Source: Chryseobacterium gleum (GTDB taxonomy: Bacteria; Bacteroidota; Bacteroidia; UBA10329). Taken from it: DNA of 33,914 nt. The stretch is from NCBI GenBank assembly GCA_945903645.1, contig CAMDOM010000039.1:1-33914 (forward strand), read 5' to 3'. This document shows positions 33,001 through 33,914 of the stretch, piece by piece (within the stretch, counting starts at the first letter, position 1; every line of letters starts with the position of its first letter). The notes beneath the pieces are model-generated. The model was not told the DNA's origin. It made no database searches and was given only the letters and a program-made list of their open reading frames with translations. The position numbers were made by a program, and so were the translations under genes.

Positions 33001-33914
33001 CCTTCGCAGAATGTGGCAGGGCCACTGGCCGTAATGCTCACCTGTGGTACATCGTAAACCGAAACGTTCACGGATTGCGATTCATTTCCGCAGCCATTTG
33101 CGTCTGTCACCGAAACACCGTAATCTCCAGATTCGGTTACCGTGATTGATTGGGTAGTTTCCCCGTTTGGTGTCCATAGATAGGTGTCAGAAGTTGTAGC
33201 TGTAAGCACCACCGAAGCACCTTCGCATAAGCTCGTTGAACCATTAGACGTAATGTTCACCTGTGGTAGTGGGTTTACAATAATCACGACCGAATCCGCA
33301 GAAGCTGAACATCCGTTTGCATCCGTTACTGTCACCGTATAGGTTCCTCCAGAATTCACGAATATCGTTTCCGAAGTCTCTCCAGTAGGGTACCAACTAT
33401 ACGATGCACCAGACGATGCTGTCAGGGCAACCCTGTCGCCAGCACAGAATTCAAGTTGACCATCTACATCAATCGTTGCTGGGGCTGGTTGTGTTCCTGA
33501 TACTACCCAAGCGCAAGTTGTAGTATTAAAGTTAGATGATTCATAACATGCCAATCCTGTAGGCATGGGATCTTGAGTTCCTGATACTACCCAAGCACAA
33601 GTGGTCGTGTTGAAGTTAGCCGTCTCATAGCACGCCAATCCTGTAGGTATGGGATCTTGAGTTCCTGATACTACCCAAGCACAAGTGGTCGTGTTGAAGT
33701 TAGCTGTTTCATAACATGCTAATCCAGTTGGAGCAGCAGGTTGTGTACCTGTTACATCCCAAGCGCAAGTTGTCGTATTGAAATTCGATGATTCATAACA
33801 AGCAAGTCCAGTTGGAGCAGCAGGTTGTGTTCCAGTTACATCCCACTGACATGATGTAGTGTTGAATGATGAAGTTTCATAACATGCTAATCCTTTTGGA
33901 GCAGCAGGTTGTGT
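30099..33914 (-). CDS. Giant SprB-like repetitive adhesin with T9SS type B C-terminal domain (5' end outside window)
   Basis: The frame is open from 30099 to the window edge (about 1271 residues seen). The apparent start at 33638 is a TTG inside the repeat, so the real start lies outside. From the C-terminus back: a gliding-motility-associated/T9SS type B domain of about 86 residues (DVFTPDDDGFNDNFFIDN, YNRWG, FWDGR, AGTYYYV), then one PKD domain (SSIVLWNWNFGDGEFSEEQN), then about 13 Ig-like units of about 73 residues with FCxGD and TDANGC cysteines, then 28-residue repeats with CYE and TTTCAW. The protein should be exported by T9SS and act as a surface adhesin, possibly in gliding, but a dedicated role is not shown. 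The terminator sits just downstream. Confidence 0.9.
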   Translation of the reverse strand, partial: TQPAAPKGLACYETSSFNTTSCQWDVTGTQPAAPTGLACYESSNFNTTTCAWDVTGTQPAAPTGLACYETANFNTTTCAWVVSGTQDPIPTGLACYETANFNTTTCAWVVSGTQDPMPTGLACYESSNFNTTTCAWVVSGTQPAPATIDVDGQLEFCAGDRVALTASSGASYSWYPTGETSETIFVNSGGTYTVTVTDANGCSASADSVVIIVNPLPQVNITSNGSTSLCEGASVVLTATTSDTYLWTPNGETTQSITVTESGDYGVSVTDANGCGNESQSVNVSVYDVPQVSITASGPATFCEGDSVVLTASPASAYDWSPDGQTTQSITVYGAGSYSVLITDANGCVGASNVIDVTTFDTDPAQIFLNGVTTFCEGKVLTMNASEGSSYLWSPNGETTQTLMVTTSGSYSVSITDANGCVSMSDTVDVTVNPNPVPIVISNGPTSFCNGDSVTLSTGTFVDYEWNPNGEVSQSIVVSEAGDYWVEVTDANGCAGVSDTISVEVFTIDQATIIASGVTEFCNGNEVTLTASQGSSYLWSSNGETTQSTVVTESGQYAVTVVDANGCRSSSDTVDVTVNPNPTPTISANGPTSFCEGDSITLTASQEDAYLWSPNGETTASITLSNTGTYTVTVTDANGCEGESAATSVVVFNNPVPTISTNGPTEFCNGGSVTLTSSTADSYLWSPSGELTQSISVSESGTYSVTVIDQNGCEGEAQTAVEVTVFEINPVTINLSGPTAFCDGGEVVFTVNEGASYTWFPNGEDTQSITVSETGTYTATVTDLNGCNATSASVDVTVFDTPTPTISLSGPATFCVGDSLVLTAPISGSYSWYPDGQVTQSITVYETGSYTVEVTDANGCVGAADTMETLIYQPTAISITTDGPTTFCDGEQVVLTATGGQSYEWSPTGEQTQSITVSNAGEYAVNVVDANGCSSDSDTTIVVVNDRPEVAVAVTGALAICEGETTALEATATPSNVSFQWYAEGQVVAGATNALLMVGNSNLYTVIVTGANGCTAEATPPVINVGAVPVAVVSPNQLICANDSVALIASGGEFFLWSDGSTSSSITVSPSGVETYTVIVSNAFCTDTSTASVTVGLHPSPIAMAESNANGELGVDHLFTDISGDSSIVLWNWNFGDGEFSEEQNPEHSFNDEGIFMVSLTVENSFGCTDTNTVEVEVAQIIVIPDVFTPDDDGFNDNFFIDNFGVIAYELAIYNRWGIVMHYDNSGEIFWDGRTPSGAEAEAGTYYYVLLVKNEFSLGNFKKAGYLTLIR
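30630..33473 (-). repeat. About 13 tandem Ig-like repeats within the adhesin
   Basis: Each unit is about 73 residues (about 219 bases): [V/I]-x-[N/S]-G-x-[T/A]-x-FC-[E/N/D]-G, then Y-x-W-x-P-x-G-[E/Q]-x-[T/S]-Q-S-I, then Y-x-V-x-V-T-D-[A/L]-N-G-C. The last two units toward the C-terminus are more divergent (FQWYAEG and FFLWSDGSTSS). The DNA is less conserved than the protein, so these are old duplications. Confidence 0.85.
33493..33914 (-). repeat. Tandem 84-bp repeats coding a 28-residue CYE...TTTCAW unit
   Basis: Unit boundaries fall at 33493, 33577, 33661, 33745, 33829 and 33913, always 84 bases apart, so five whole units are present and the array continues past the window. Each unit encodes PTGLACYE-[T/S]-x-[N/S]-FNTT-[T/S]-C-x-W-[V/D]-V-[S/T]-GTQ. 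Units 33577 and 33661 are nearly identical in DNA, so copy number probably still changes. Confidence 0.9.

Noticed and set aside
33636-33638. TTG as start codon of the adhesin
   Set aside because: The frame continues upstream through at least three more 28-residue repeat units to the window end, so this is an internal Leu codon.
33493-33914. CRISPR-like regular spacing of 84 bases
   Set aside because: The whole 84-base unit is repeated and coding in one frame; there are no distinct spacers or cas genes.

Overview
The window looks like chromosomal DNA from a member of the Bacteroidota, most likely a flavobacterial or cryomorph-like lineage. The main reasons are three proteins with type IX secretion (T9SS) sorting domains, a PorV/PorQ-family barrel, a CarboxypepD_reg/plug TonB-dependent receptor, a TamL-type lipoprotein barrel, several good matches to the Bacteroidota -7 promoter element TAnnTTTG, and an IS5-like transposase scrap. 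The genus cannot be read from the sequence.

Layout. 1-4700: a truncated helical-repeat (TPR-like) protein, a gap carrying four copies of an 18-bp repeat, a tiny T9SS cargo protein, a minus-strand pair (degenerate Rieske-like lipoprotein + hldD), and two small unrecognised proteins. 4790-13713: three large co-directional envelope genes, namely a TonB-dependent receptor, a 1339-residue T9SS cargo protein and a PorV/PorQ-family barrel. 13750-25164: mostly housekeeping genes: greA, HIT, ruvC, a SpoU methyltransferase, tamL, class I aldolase, accD, rpsO, pnp and rpe. 23962-28007 is a tightly packed minus-strand operon: ACP-like protein, KAS III, GT2 glycosyltransferase, GNAT and a saccharopine/alanine-dehydrogenase-like enzyme. 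A divergent glycosyltransferase-like gene lies at 28151. 29291-29652 is tmRNA (ssrA), with a strong terminator and a truncated transposase immediately downstream. 30099 to the window end is the 3' part of a giant repetitive adhesin with a gliding/T9SS type B C-terminal domain.

How the genes fit together. The secreted proteins depend on the Bacteroidota outer-membrane export apparatus, which is not in the window. The receptor, cargo protein and PorV-like barrel probably form one surface module. The ACP/KAS III/GT2/GNAT operon is the best candidate for an uncharacterised pathway, perhaps making an acylated or aminoacylated surface glycolipid; this is inference from gene content and translational coupling. 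The tmRNA 3' flank looks like an insertion hotspot, with the repetitive adhesin beyond it.

Limits: all calls come from reading translated sequence and motifs by eye. No database search or structure prediction was run.
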